Positions 24,593-36,166 of a stretch of 64,000 bases of DNA are shown here, piece after piece. The stretch covers positions 3,111,194 to 3,175,193 of the forward strand of contig NC_092200.1 of NCBI RefSeq assembly GCF_043641665.1, read 5' to 3'. The DNA is from Enoplosus armatus (lineage: Eukaryota; Chordata; Actinopteri; Centrarchiformes; Enoplosidae). The notes under the pieces are model-generated. The model saw only the letters and a program-made list of their open reading frames with translations. It ran no database searches and was not told the origin of the DNA. Position 1 is the stretch's first letter. Every line of letters begins with the position of its first letter. A program made the position numbers and the translations under genes.

Positions 24593-26974
24593 AAGTGACA
24601 TGACGAATTGAAAGGGGGGTAGAAGGAGGGGGGAAAAAATGGCCTCCTTCTTCTTTTGCATAACTTGGTTCCTATTAGCGACATCATTCAGTGGGTTTTT
24701 TCAGATGATAATTTGGAAATCTGGGGTTGCGGCGCTAATCCAGCGGCATTACACTTTACCGAGGGATTACTGAGTGACAACTTCAAGTGAAACGAAAGAT
24801 GTAAGGGCCTCTTAAGCCGTGTTCCTATTAAAAGCCACAGTGCGGCGTGACACTGTGGCAGGCTTCATTGCACACTTGCCAACTAGTTGGGGATATATAT
24901 CCCCTGATAAACGCTCCAACGCTCATAGGGATTTCTTCATCTTTTTTTTTTATTTTATTTTTTATTTCTTCACCCTCTGCATTCAGCCATTTTTAAATGA
25001 TTTTTTTCAGACTGGCTTCTATTTTTTTGGTAGGTTACTGGTTGTTTGGGTTGCTTTGGGGGGTTTCGGGGGCTTGTAGTGCATGCAAAGGTTGTGTTTA
25101 AGACCTGACATTTTAAGAGGGAATGCTGAAGGTCTTTTTGATGCTTTTCCATGTCAACCTCTCTGATGCTACTGTGCTATCTGAGGAAGCAGTGAAGTCA
25201 TTTAATGCTTTATCCAGGTGACTCCCGCACAAAGTTTAATGAGTTTTTCTTTCCTCCAATGACCTTAAATCCTCCCAGGTGTTCATAGAAATCTTGACAC
25301 CTACAAAGGATAAGTCACTTTTATTGCAATTTGGAGTCACCAAAGTAATTACAACATTGCTTGACCGGGCCAAGAGTCAGACAGGTTGCAAACAAGCCAA
25401 CAGTTATCTAAGAAACTGTAATTGCCGCTAAGACGGAAAGTGAGGATCCCTTAAATATCAGTACTTATACCTAATTTCACAGGAGAGCTGTGCATGACCT
25501 TAAAATTTAGATTTCACTAAAACTAACTGGCCCTACACTGCAATACAACAAGTATGTAGGGCACATTTAACACCATTGAACAACATTCTCATTTAAAACA
25601 ATTCAGCTGAAAATATTAAAAAGTTTTCAGGGAACTCTAATGTAGCTAACATTATCTAGCTAGCCGCAGCTGATAACATCTGCCAGTGACAGTTGTTATT
25701 TCAGCTGGAAAAACTCACAGTCGCTGGCAATAAATGAGGAGACGGCTTTTTTCTACCTCTGTGTGAAATCAAGAACCCATTGTTTAAAAGATAACTAACA
25801 ATTTTGAGTGATAAATCTGCCACCGTCGACATTGCAAACTGCATATGTGTCATGAGAGAATGAAAGGCTTGACATGCAAAGCAGCTACACCCCTTAAGGA
25901 AACCTTAAACAAAAAACAAACAAACAGAAAAACGCAAGCTGTTTGAAAGCAGTGTATAGAATGTGGTAAATTGCCTTGTAAAGCAATACATTTGGGAATG
26001 AGTCAGACATGCTCTTTCTCTCATTCACAGAGAAAACAGAGGAGCCAGAGAAGTAGCCATAACCTTCCCAGTATCGCCACATGGGGAGATACTGGTGTCC
26101 TATGGCTCTGATGAAATGAGTCTGACTCTTATGCACTTAAGCCATATGCAGAGATCAAAGAGACACACAGGAGGGTTAAAACAGGAGAGGGGAAAAAATA
26201 AAACGCTGTTGTTTTTTCCACAGTGACCTGGATATGCAGCCAGTTCAAGACGCATCGCTTTCCTCTCCTGTCTGCTGACTGGATCCCTGGAGAGGGACGA
26301 AGTAACTGTTCAATCCCAGGTAATTAACTTCACCACGACCCAGGGAACACTCGCACCAGACACCACAATCCTTTAAGCACAACACTCCATTAGTCATATC
26401 CCACAAGGCCTTGCAAATGGCAGGACAAAAACAGGGGCATGCTGGGGGCTCATAGAGCCCATATAATGACGACACGCAGAGAAAAAATATGTCTGTTAGC
26501 CTGGATCGTAATGAGAGGGCGTGTACGATAAGTTGGGATAATTTCGCTTTATCAGTATCAGTCCACTTGGCAGATTTTCTTTTTTTTCCCCCATGAGGTC
26601 AGTTTTCATAAGGCGTACATATAGTATAACACCGTAGCTTTAATCAGTGCGGAGCATCAAAACATAATGCAGATCTAGTCAAAAAGCAGAGGGAAGGCAG
26701 TGCTGAATCAGGTCCTTAGTGTAAAATGGACAGGTGCTGTTTGGATGGCGGTAACAGCTACGCCAGTGCATGAGAAAACTCCCTAAACGTGCATTAAGAG
26801 CTGCTTATTAGCTGTGGTTTCTTGCAAGATTTCCAAATTATATCCAATACATCTCATTACTGAAAGTTTCTCACAAAAATCACACAATTTTACACATGTG
26901 GCTTTTAGATATTTCACATGAAATGTAACATGAAACGCAAGACATCACATGTAAAAACAACAATCTCACATGTA

Positions 26975-27556
26975 ACTCAGCACATTTTCAATACTCGAGT
27001 ATTTCCATCCTCTGCTATTCTTTACTTATACTTTTATATGTTGCATTTATCTGACAGCTGGAGTTACAACTTGCCTTGAAGATTAAGATTTTACAAAAAC
27101 GTTGATTCATTCATAAAATGTGACTGTTTTCCTGACACTGCCCAACAGTGTATAAAGTAGTTAGAAACCATCCACTTTGACCTTTAAACATTAACATTGA
27201 ACATTAAATTGTTGCTTATATGTTAATGTGTTAAGGGGCCAGTACACTTCTGTACTTTTACTGACATGTGGTTGGTTAAGGAAGCAGTCCCATGTTTTGC
27301 TGACCTATCAATGCAGATTTTGTGGCTCCACAACAACGTCACTATTACAGAATCAGAATCAGAATCAGAATCAGAAATACTTTATTGATCCCCGGGGGGA
27401 AATTGTATTACTACAGCCACTCGAGGCCTTTGTCACTTAAATGTAATCACATGTCGTTTTGGGGAACTTGGTGAAAGGACTGATGCTCTCGTTGTTCTCG
27501 GGAGGACAGTCTCGTTTACTTGAGTAAAAGATGTGAACGCTTCTTCCACCTTTAGT
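26975..27556. mobile_element. Interspersed 'tacttttactt' repeat, copy A, interrupted
   Basis: This matches a common fish repeat, probably a non-autonomous DNA transposon. Landmarks are ACTCGAGTATTTCCATCCTC near the left, ATTTATCTGACAGCTGGAGT, AAGATTAAGATTTTACA, CAACAGTGTATAAAGTAGTT and GCTTATATGTTAATGTGTTA in the middle, and TTTACTTGAGTAAAAGATGT followed by ACGCTTCTTCCACC at the right end. A retroposon tail (27349-27440) interrupts it. The family is known to me from sequence resemblance only, so no name is given. The left border is approximate. A related, more rearranged copy lies at 46245-46965. Confidence 0.65.
27349..27440 (-). mobile_element. Retroposon 3' tail, antisense, with (AGAATC)n end
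   Basis: Four copies of AGAATC (27349-27374) lead into ATACTTTATTGATCCCC and GGGGGGAAATT (27377-27404). On the minus strand this reads AATTTCCCCCCGGGGATCAA, then TAAAGTAT and a (GATTCT)n tail, a fish LINE/SINE 3' terminus. It matches the tail of the SINE at 17151-17180. Only the 3' tip is recognisable, so the parent LINE or SINE cannot be named. It sits inside the transposon-like element at 26975-27556 and is therefore a younger nested insertion. The outer limit near 27440 is approximate. Confidence 0.75.
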
Positions 27557-28958
27557 TCGGACAATCTATCAATCACTCCTGGGAAAGGCTTATTTTGTCA
27601 CAATCTTAATGTATAGTATGCTCTGCTGCTGTGATAATGCGGCCTTAAAACAAACATAACATTTAGCTGCCATATCGTCAGTCCCCGTTGAAAAAGCTTT
27701 ATAACTCTTTGTATTAATGTACAAACAACTGGTAAAGTGCAAAGTGTGGATGGTGCAATGCCTGCCAGGCTTATTTACAGTCATTTCGACCCAGACTGGT
27801 TGGCAAAAACAAGGCGTAGGTTGATAAAAGAGTTTAGTTCAGCACAGTTAACACAATCAAAGCGTCTGTTTAAGAAAAACACCCCTCTATGTATCTAACA
27901 TACATAATGTTCGGATCAAACACTGCAAACACAGCAATTACTTTCATGCAGACGTGTAGTGTTATATGAACAAAACATTCTCAACATGCTTGATCTTTCC
28001 TTTCAGATGAACGTCTCGGCTCATTGTCATATGAGCCAGGCAAATCAAATATAAATACAGCCCATGTCCCTGGGTGTAAAATAGAATGTATTCAGTCAAT
28101 AGAATATCTGCAAATGTCAAAGCGGCTTGAATCAAAAAGCTTATTGAAATTTCAGTGCAGCTGTATGGGTGTCTCTAATGAGGTAAGAAAAGAACAGTGT
28201 TTCTCTGACTGTGCAGCAGTCTAACCAATTATCAGACTTCCCTGCTGCTGAACCATGGGAGAAAGTCCATAGGTGATGGTGGGGAGGACGAGGGGAAGCC
28301 ACGTTGTTTAAGTGAGAGAGAACAGATAATGGACTCGGAGCTTCTCTCCCTGCTCCCTCTCCCTCACTTCCTTTCCGACTCTCAACAAAGCTGGCGTTTC
28401 TAGCAGACAGCCATCAGAGAACCGGGCGTGTGATTTGACTATATATGTCAAAAAGAGTCTGATTGTCTTTGGAGATGTTTTATTCATCAGATGGGGTTTG
28501 GTGCTGCTTACCTCTGTTTCTGATTTGCTGGCAAAACAAGTCTGTCAGCCAACATAATACAGAATGTATAGCAACTGTTACACTTGCATAACTGCTATTT
28601 TCACCTCTGATCCTCCCATTTCAGCTTTAAAAAGAGGAAAATTTACTGCTAACGTCTTTGCGCAAACATCTGCTCTATCATCAAAACCAATTTTGATGCA
28701 TTTGGAGGAAATACTGTATTTTAGAATCACTCAATCCCATCTGAAACACTTCTCCCAACATCCTGCTTCTTTATACATTGCTGTGGATCAGAGTTACGTG
28801 AAAGGCTGCAAATGTAAAGTGCAGTATAATGTGATGTATTTAATCTGACAAGCCATCGATACTGTAAGTACTGGTGCCCAGCAGTTTGTTTTCTTTTTCT
28901 GTCAACCACAGTCAAGTTTACTTTGGTGCATTTTTGCATTTGGCTCATTGAGGTCGGC

Positions 28959-29066
28959 ACTGCCCAATTATAAGCCAACCAGGGCTTGTAAACAAAAGTC
29001 ACATGGACTCAAACGTAGCCGGTTAATTGGACAACATTTTGGTTACCTGTCATCCTGCCAGGTTAG
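28959..29066. other. Duplicated unrecognised element, copy 1
   Basis: Aligned by eye with 42031-42120: CTGCCCAATTATAAGC / CTGCCCAATTACAAGC, CAGGGCTTGTAAACAA / CAGGGCTCCTAAACAA, then after about 18 extra bases in this copy GTTAATTGGACAACATTTTG / GTTAGCTGGACAGCGTTTTG and GTTACCTGTCATCCTGCC / GTAACCTGTCATCCTGCC. It is not a repeat family I know. Candidate paralogous enhancer or ancient transposon fragment. Confidence 0.6.
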
Positions 29067-29439
29067 AGATTTGGCGCGGCCCGCAGGAGGTAGAGATGGG
29101 TGGTCGGGCAAAATAACTGACTCCCTGTAGCATCCCTGTTGCTCATCATGATGGATTTCTTTGCTGAGAATCTGGTATTAATACCAGTTATGAACACATC
29201 AAGAAGTAGCTGAATACGGGTTTTGCCCTTTCTGTTTGGCTTCTGGATTTGACAAACAGCTGGCAATCAGCCGCATCATGTTGTTGATGCAGTATGTTTG
29301 AGGTTGTTTATGTGGTCTGGATGTCAGTCTTTCTCCAAGCAGACTGCCCTGCGCCTCTCTTGAAAGAGGACTGCAACCTGCATTTTCCGGTGCAGTTATT
29401 TCACGCCACCTGAGTTCAAATGGCGTTGTCTTCTCCTGC

Positions 29440-29690
29440 CCAAGTAAACGGAGCGAGAGCGCCCCTACAAAGTCTGCCTGCCGACTAGTCAGACCTGGCG
29501 GGGGAAGGGAAGCGGACCTGAGTCTGAAATGCACCTGTGGGTCACACAAGAATCAAAGAGCGGCTATTCCAAACTGGTTCCTGCGGAGAGGAGGGGAGCC
29601 AAGCTGCGCCAGGCCGGCTCGCTGCTTTTGTCAGTCAGGCAACGAACGGCGGCGAGTGGAGGTCGCGGAAGAGCAGAAGATGACTGATTC
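29440..29690. other. Moderately CpG-rich unique segment
   Basis: Contains GCGCCAGGCCGGCTCGC and ACGAACGGCGGCGAGTGG, about 17 CpG in 250 bases. It lies 400 bases right of the duplicated element at 28959-29066. No promoter motif or splice pair was identified. Confidence 0.25.
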
Positions 29691-31739
29691 ATGGGCTGGC
29701 TAGCAGGCTGTGTGTGGACGCGCATGCCTGTGCGTGCATGTGTGTGATGACAGATTGGCAAGGCCACGGATGGGCCAGGCTCCATCAGCACCGCAGGCTG
29801 CTGTGATGTGTCCATTCTCCTTCACTCACCACAGCCGGCCAGACCAGAGCTGTCTGTGTGATTGTCTGTACGTGCGGGCATGTTTCATTGTCTCTTTCCC
29901 AGTTATGGGTGTGTTGTTTCAAAATCAGAACCACGGTCGCTTCATTTGCCAAGTACAATAAAGGTAAAAGTTTGTCTTGGCGGCACTGTTGCAGAACCGT
30001 GTCGACAGCTAACATTGTGAACGAGAACACAGAGACACAGCAGCTGGTTATGTGACTGTTTCTCAGTGCGTGTGTTGGTATCTGTTCATGGGTATTTCAG
30101 CTTTACATTTGTGCACGACTGTTTAAAATCTGTGCACATTCACATTCAGGGGCAGGACAAGATGATAGAAAAGCCTGACAATTCGTCACAATGGGAGATG
30201 CTGCACTGTGGAACAATTTGCCTCAAGAAAGCAGAATAACTATATCTGTATCATTATTTTTCTCAGATATATCAATATCATCATGGCTTTCTCTTCTGTT
30301 ATTTGTATCCATTAGATACTGAAAAATCAATCACAGTATGGTGTTAAACGTGCAATTTGTATGCTTTGTATATGGGCTTGCATGATTATGAGCATGCAAC
30401 AGTTAGTTCCACATCTGGTTAGTACATGACATGTACAGCATATGGTATAGAACACTATCATACACATGAAATCTGCATATTTAAGAATACAAACAACTTT
30501 TTATAGACTACATTTTTATGTATTCATCTAACAAACTTTTGTCTGTTTTCTCCTCTTATCGTTATTTCAGGTCAAATATTCAAATGGCAACGTGTTGACT
30601 TTTTGGTGACATTTATTCCAAGTGTTGATTGGAGTTGTTTGTCCTCTCACAGAGTAAAAACCGGCTCTAGAGAAGCCTTTTAAAACGATCAAAGTATTCA
30701 ACTAAATTGATGAGTGTGGACCTACCTACGGTAAACACTGGCTCAACACTCAACAGTGGAATGAACACGAGCTGTTCTGCGGTGTGTTGTTGGATTATGA
30801 ATTTGTTCTAATGCCTTTCAAAGTGGAGAAATAAGAGTTCAGTCCAAGTTGAGGTGAACATTTTAACCTCCTGTTCATCGCACTTTGACAGATTGTGACT
30901 GATGAAGCAAAGAAGGCCTGGCACCTCACTGACAGCGCCCTCCATCCTCCACTTGTCAGTGTCAGGTAACCATTTCCCAAGTGCCACCTTCAATTACTTA
31001 GGATATTGCTAATGATTATACATTGTGTGTGAATGCAAATGTGTGCCAGGAAGTTTCATGACATAAAGCTCGAGTCAGTTGTAGCATGACTAATGATGTA
31101 CCAAATGAAGGGTGGACTTCAATGAGTGTCTTAAAGAGCAGAAGAGATTTTAATTACTCATCTGTCTGACTGCCTGCGTGACCTTCAGTCAAGACCTGGA
31201 CAGAAGTCAATTACAGTGATGATGTGCCATCTCCATATCTGGCCATATACCTTGCAACTGGACTGGCCTTGGAAATGGCAGATTGTCAAAGGTCGTTATA
31301 ATATTAATCTGAGGGTCAGGAAAAAAGTTTGAAATCAACTGTGCAAGAGCAGATTCACTGGCAACGCTCAGTGCAGACGTCTTTTTGATTTATTACTCTC
31401 ACTTAAGCTGTAAGCAATTTGTGTTCAGTAAAAATAAAGAAAGCTGGTCAAGAAACACTGTAAACTGTATAATGATTCCCTCATTCATTCATTTTTTAAT
31501 CAGCCACCTTTTGGCTATTTATTTCAGTGGTTTGAGTGGATAGCAACACCAATAAACGCGCCTACTCCTGGCGGCATCACCACCCACAGCTGCACTGGGA
31601 GAGAGCTGTTTTACTCAGGAAGTCAGTTGCTGGGAGTCTATTTGTCTTTTGTAATTACCATTCAATAAAGGAAAACCCTTGGTAATTATCCTTGGCGCTC
31701 AGTGAAACCAATCATTGTGAGTTACATAAACACAGACCT

Positions 31740-31960
31740 GTTTTTAAAGAGGCTGATTCAGACCCTGCCTCACCGGGACTGCAACTCAGCTCTGAGATCA
31801 AACACAGCGGTGAACGCGGGCGGCCAGGCCCCATCTGTGGCCGTGACCCCCTTAGAGAGCGAGGTTGCGACCTCATCTTAGAGTTCAGAGTGAAAGGGAA
31901 TCTTGCCAGGGTGGCGGCCCCCGCTGAGGACCGCATCATGTGCATCATTGGTTAAAGGAT
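31740..31960. other. Moderately CpG-rich unique segment
   Basis: Contains GTGAACGCGGGCGGCCAGGC and GGTGGCGGCCCCCGCTGAGG, about 14 CpG in 220 bases. Open frames on both strands (87 and 78 codons) overlap and neither is familiar. Nature unknown. Confidence 0.25.
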
Positions 31961-33139
31961 TGTCTGGGTCAAACGAAACAGGAAGACTTGAGGGAGCTCA
32001 CTGGCCTCCACGCTGATGGCAGAGGCGGCACGTGGCTTTAATTTGAATGAGTGTTGGAGAGGAAAACACAAATCAGACATTTTCACTTCACAAAGCAAGT
32101 TGGTTTAATCGAATTTTCTTTATTTACTTTGATGGCGCAGGGCAGTGGCCTAGATACTGCCACTATTTCTTCATGAGACACACTGTGGCGCTCGAAAAGC
32201 TCGAAGGATGATAGTGAGGCATCTGGAAATTAATTTGTTTCATGGGTTTTTGCATCCAGTAAATAAAAGATGCTTAAAGAAATGGTACGGACACGGGCGT
32301 CATTCACTGCGGGAGTCGTATCAAAACTCACCGGTTCATCTCACGCTAAAGACAGCCCAAACTGGGGGAGATAAACTTTGGATCGGGGGGTGAAAAAGGC
32401 ATGGCATTCCTACTATAGCTCTCAGTGTGCAGCATCCGTCAATACCTTGCACCGACACGTATACAATCCCTTGCTCTCTACTTCTTCCCCCGCATTGTTG
32501 AATGTGCCTTGACGTCGGTCTTCTATCTGGGCTTTTATCTCTCTGACACGCCTTTGCCACTGACATTTAGATGAAAGCTATAGGCCTGGCTGGGAATAAT
32601 CTGCGCTGATAGCAAACGTCTTGCAGCTGCAGGAGAAAGAGGAGCTGGAGTGCAGGCATCTCTCCAGTCTGTAGTCTGGTGCATCACAGGACTGCCTCTG
32701 GACGCAGTGCACTCAGCATACAGGAATGCCTACATACAGCGTAGAGATACAATCACAGATACGGCTACTGGGGCTGTGCACAGCAGAGGAAAAGATGCGC
32801 AAGATACATTATACATCTGTACAAAAATATTTGTGTATACAAGATACATGGAAGTTATTGTCATCTTTTTCTTGTCCACAAACTAAAGTGTATATTGTAT
32901 ATACGGTACGTGCAGCCACTCTAAAACACCCCATGTTTTGCCACTTGGTTGAATCTCAAGAAGTGTGCCTATTGTAAACACGCTAAAATTTGAAAATATG
33001 AAAAAGAAATAAGCCAAAGTGATTTGAGAAATGTGACTTTTAGAGATCCATTAGGATCTGAGAGGTTGCCAATTAATAGGTTCTTAAATACAACGATTGA
33101 CGTTGCCAGTAGAACACTCTGAGGCACTCAGCAGTCATC

Positions 33140-33641
33140 ATGGGAGCAAAATGACAGCTCACGACAGGAAAGGCAAGCTGTTATTACTCTGAGGAATGAA
33201 AGACTGTCTTGAAGAGAAATAGCAAAAAAAAAAAAACAACTCTTAAAGCATCTTTGAGCACTGTGGTTTACGCATCAAAAGGCGTCGAGAAACTGAGGAC
33301 TGTGATCAAAAAAAGGCCTGCCAGACCTAGATCGACAACAAAATCAAACAACAAGTTCATAAGTTGCTCTCGCCGGCGCAACACAAGGCCGACTGCAGCC
33401 GACATCAAGGCACAGCTGAATGAGAGTCAGCACGAGAAATTCAGCTGTGCAGAGAGGACTTAAGAAGCAGGGCTGATGGGTCGTGTAGCGGCTCGGAAAC
33501 CTTTATTAAGCCGTCAAAACAGGGTTAAGAGGCTTGCTTGGGCTAAGAAACGTAAACACTGGACTGCTGCAGGGTGGAAAAATGCATTGTGGACTAATGA
33601 ATCCAAGTTTGACATTTCATTTGGCAGTTTCCCCTTAGATC
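33140..33641 (+). pseudogene. Tc1-like transposase pseudogene, N-terminal two thirds
   Basis: One reading frame from the ATG at 33140 gives a Tc1 transposase N-terminus (MGAK), a helix-turn-helix segment around LKASLSTVVYASKG, the linker RPARPRSTT (family form GRPRATT), then EAGLMGRVAARKPLL, VKRLAWAKKRKHWTAAGWKNALW and TNESKFDI. These are hallmark blocks of the paired-like DNA-binding domain and the start of the DD34E catalytic core. Stops at 33152-33154, 33197-33199 and 33461-33463 interrupt the frame. The first catalytic Asp (normally W-T-D-E-S) is Asn, codon 33596-33598, about residue 153. Similarity stops just after FDI, whereas intact relatives are about 340 residues, so the other two acidic residues are absent. 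It is an old, dead copy. Confidence 0.9.
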
Positions 33642-33793
33642 TACCTCATTTCAAATAAAACATTATCTTACTTTACTTATAATTATTCCTTATGTACACG
33701 TTCTAATTTACGGCATTAACAATCACATCCTTGAGAAAATGTGCAAATATGCTAAAATATAGGGTGCTCAAAAAACTTTTGACTGGCAGTGTA
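33140..33793 (+). mobile_element. Tc1/mariner-type DNA transposon relic, internally deleted
   Basis: A broken Tc1-like element. It begins with the transposase start region at 33140, with no recognisable left terminal repeat. The middle and end of the catalytic domain are missing, and after about 120 bases of AT-rich sequence it ends at 33761-33793 with a terminal repeat reading GGGTGCTC, then A-rich, then CTTTTGACTGGCAGTGTA. In fish Tc1 elements this motif (in reverse, CACTGCCAGTCAAAAG) marks the outer end, and the final TA is the expected target duplication. The element cannot move by itself: it has lost one end, the C-terminal half of its enzyme and at least one catalytic residue. Confidence 0.88.
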
Positions 33794-34370
33794 CCAATGC
33801 ATAAAAACATGAGGATGACAGCAAGGGGAAAACAAGACACATTGCTAATTAGTTTCCTGGTTAACACACGAGTTGTCATGGCAACCAATAAAGCCGCAGA
33901 AGCCACGCTTAATGGGAAATATCAGCATGGACGGAATGCTTCTTTGACAAATGAAATAGTGCGGCTGTTGTATAGCCTGGTACGTGTGACCACGTCAGTG
34001 TTATGTAAATATGTACACTGCACAAAGAGAGACGAGGAGTGTGATTCAATCTGACTGCGTAGCACATCCAGGGGCATTAGCACGAGTACGTATCTTTTGA
34101 ATGCATTTTTAACACCCTTAAAGAGTCCTATGGGAGGGAACCAGCTCTCCAATCTTACAATGGACATATTTTCCTGTGTGAAAACAAGCCTTGGGCATGA
34201 AAAAGCGAAGCTTGAAAAACAAATAAAATAACTACACAAAACAAATGTTTATGAATGATGAATGAGAGTGCTTTTGGAATTAGAAGTGGTGCTTAATAAG
34301 GAAGCTCTGTCTGTGTACTCATCAGCACTGAGGCCAACAAAACTTTTCTTCACCTCATTTATCTTGAATA

Positions 34371-34391
34371 CCCCCCCCCCCCCCCCCCCCC
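34371..34391. repeat. Poly(C)21
   Basis: An uninterrupted run of 21 C. Confidence 0.95.
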
Positions 34392-35980
34392 GCCCTTCCC
34401 CAATAATGATAATTGTTCAAAATTGGTGGAAAATTAATCTGGCAACATGTCTGTATGAATAAATTGTGTCATTATTACCTCATAAGGGACCCGAAAGAGG
34501 GAATTTACACTGCATCATAATCCAATCAGCTCATTAATTCTCACAAATGTCTTTTATTCCGCTGTTGCAGGGGAACATGTGTGACAGAATCAATATCACA
34601 CTCACGCTTCCAATATGTGATGTTATTCACATCGCATTATCTGAGCACACAGGGCCTTTAAGATGTATGTCTAATGAACAGAACATGTTAAACCAACAAA
34701 AGATTTTTGACTGGTATTGAAGACCCAATTCTTTAACCATATATATAAAAAAAAAGAAGGTATGTTTGCTTTTATGATGATGAAAAATATTTTAACTCAT
34801 CACTGTTGTACCTGTCTTTACAACAGCCCTGTCTCAAGCAAAATACAGTATATTTTAGCCAATACATATACAACTAATCTGCCAATAAATTCTGCACTAA
34901 ACCGGGTGGGCCGTGTGTAGTTGGGTATACAACGCACCAGGGCCAATATCCTGGGTGTGTCTGCAGGTTTGGGTTACTAAAACACTTAATTGATGTTTGC
35001 GGAAAGATTAAATAATATCAAATCAAATGTCAAAAAAGTCTTCATCTTGTGCGGCGAGTCGCAATAGTTTCATGAGGTACACGTAGCTAAAACTAGTCCT
35101 GCAATGACTCCTACTTACATGTTGGTGGATTGTTATACCGATGGATTGCATTGCTTCTTGCTGAGTGGAGTTTGTAATATTGAGTCTAACCCTCATTGAT
35201 GCCCTCGTATTGATATTTGTACATTTTGCGTCGCTGATAAGTTCAGTATGAATATTTCTTTGCTACAGAGTTGAACGTGAACATAATTTATAAGAGACAA
35301 ACATCAATGATGTAAAGAAATGTTTAACCGCATCAAAAACATGAACGACTTAGATTTACTGTTGTTGTTGTCCAGCATTTGTCTGTTTAGCAAAAGACCT
35401 GACCGTGAATTTGAGAATTCCCCACTACCTGCGGTTCAGGGACTGTGACTTTAAGTCCTAAATAAGCTCTTAAGTGAACAATTTACTTGAAAGGATGAGA
35501 GTTGTTCTTCACTGCAGTGTTGCCGCGTTCCAGAAAATCCTTCAAACAACCTAAATTGTACTGAAACAAGTACAATTACCTTAACTGATTTGAAGATGTC
35601 TTTACTCATTTGAGGAAAAAAATAACACTGTTATGATGGAAAAGCTCTTGCGATGTGGTATCAACTGCAGTAAAACCCAGAGAGGACCTCCTTTGTCATT
35701 TTGTGATACAGCAGGGGGAAAAAAGGAGGACAGAATCTGTCATTTTCAGGTAGAGGGGTGTTGAGGCAGAACCTATTCATTTTGACCTACATAGGATGGG
35801 TCGTCTAGAGCGGGGTTAACGCTCCAGCACCCCTTTCCAAGCATCATGGGATCATTAGTATCCTTTGCTGTAGCAGCACAGAGCTCTTTTGATGCCCCCG
35901 TCTCCAATGAAAGTACACTGGGGGACGGCCCATTTTCCAGGGCCTCTTTCAAAGTGGCCATTTCCATTCGGAGGATGACT

Positions 35981-36042
35981 CCCCTCTTCTTCTTCTTCTT
36001 CTTCTTCCTCCTCCTCCTCCTCTCCTCTCTCTCTCTCTCTCT
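35981..36042. repeat. Composite polypyrimidine: (CTT)n, (CTC)n, (CT)n
   Basis: About 62 bases made only of C and T: CTT units, then CTC units, then CT units. It can form a triplex (H-DNA) on paper. Confidence 0.97.
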
Positions 36043-36084
36043 GGTTGAGTGCAGCCGTGTAGAAATGAGATGAGGAGGAAATTG

Positions 36085-36166
36085 GAGCGGGGTCAGCGCC
36101 GAGCGCCGAGCGTCGACGGCGTCGCTGTCATCCTCGCCTGGGAATGTTCACCTCGACAGTAAGTGA
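36085..36166 (+). other. Small CpG cluster ending in a donor-like site
   Basis: AGCGCCGAGCGCCGAGCGTC then GACGGCGTCGCTG contains a tandem GCGCCGA and about nine CpG pairs in 40 bases. GTAAGT (36159-36164) follows, in the context TCGACA|GTAAGTGAG, a good donor match. No matching acceptor or protein similarity was seen, so an exon cannot be claimed. Confidence 0.2.

Larger units (their letters stand above)
22201..26974. other. Mostly unique non-coding sequence
   Basis: Simple runs only (poly(G) 23086, T-rich 24938-24970, GA 24575). 22200-22450 and 24650-24790 are complex, AT-rich and repeat-free and could be regulatory. Confidence 0.5.
27557..33139. other. Mostly unique non-coding sequence
   Basis: Apart from the duplicated element (28959-29066) and the two CpG-rich segments (29440-29690, 31740-31960), no gene or repeat is recognised. 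Confidence 0.5.

Noticed and set aside
26245..30980. Shared peptide LGLNSYF in two minus frames (near 26310 and 30840)
   Set aside because: The DNA around the two sites does not align; seven residues are within chance.
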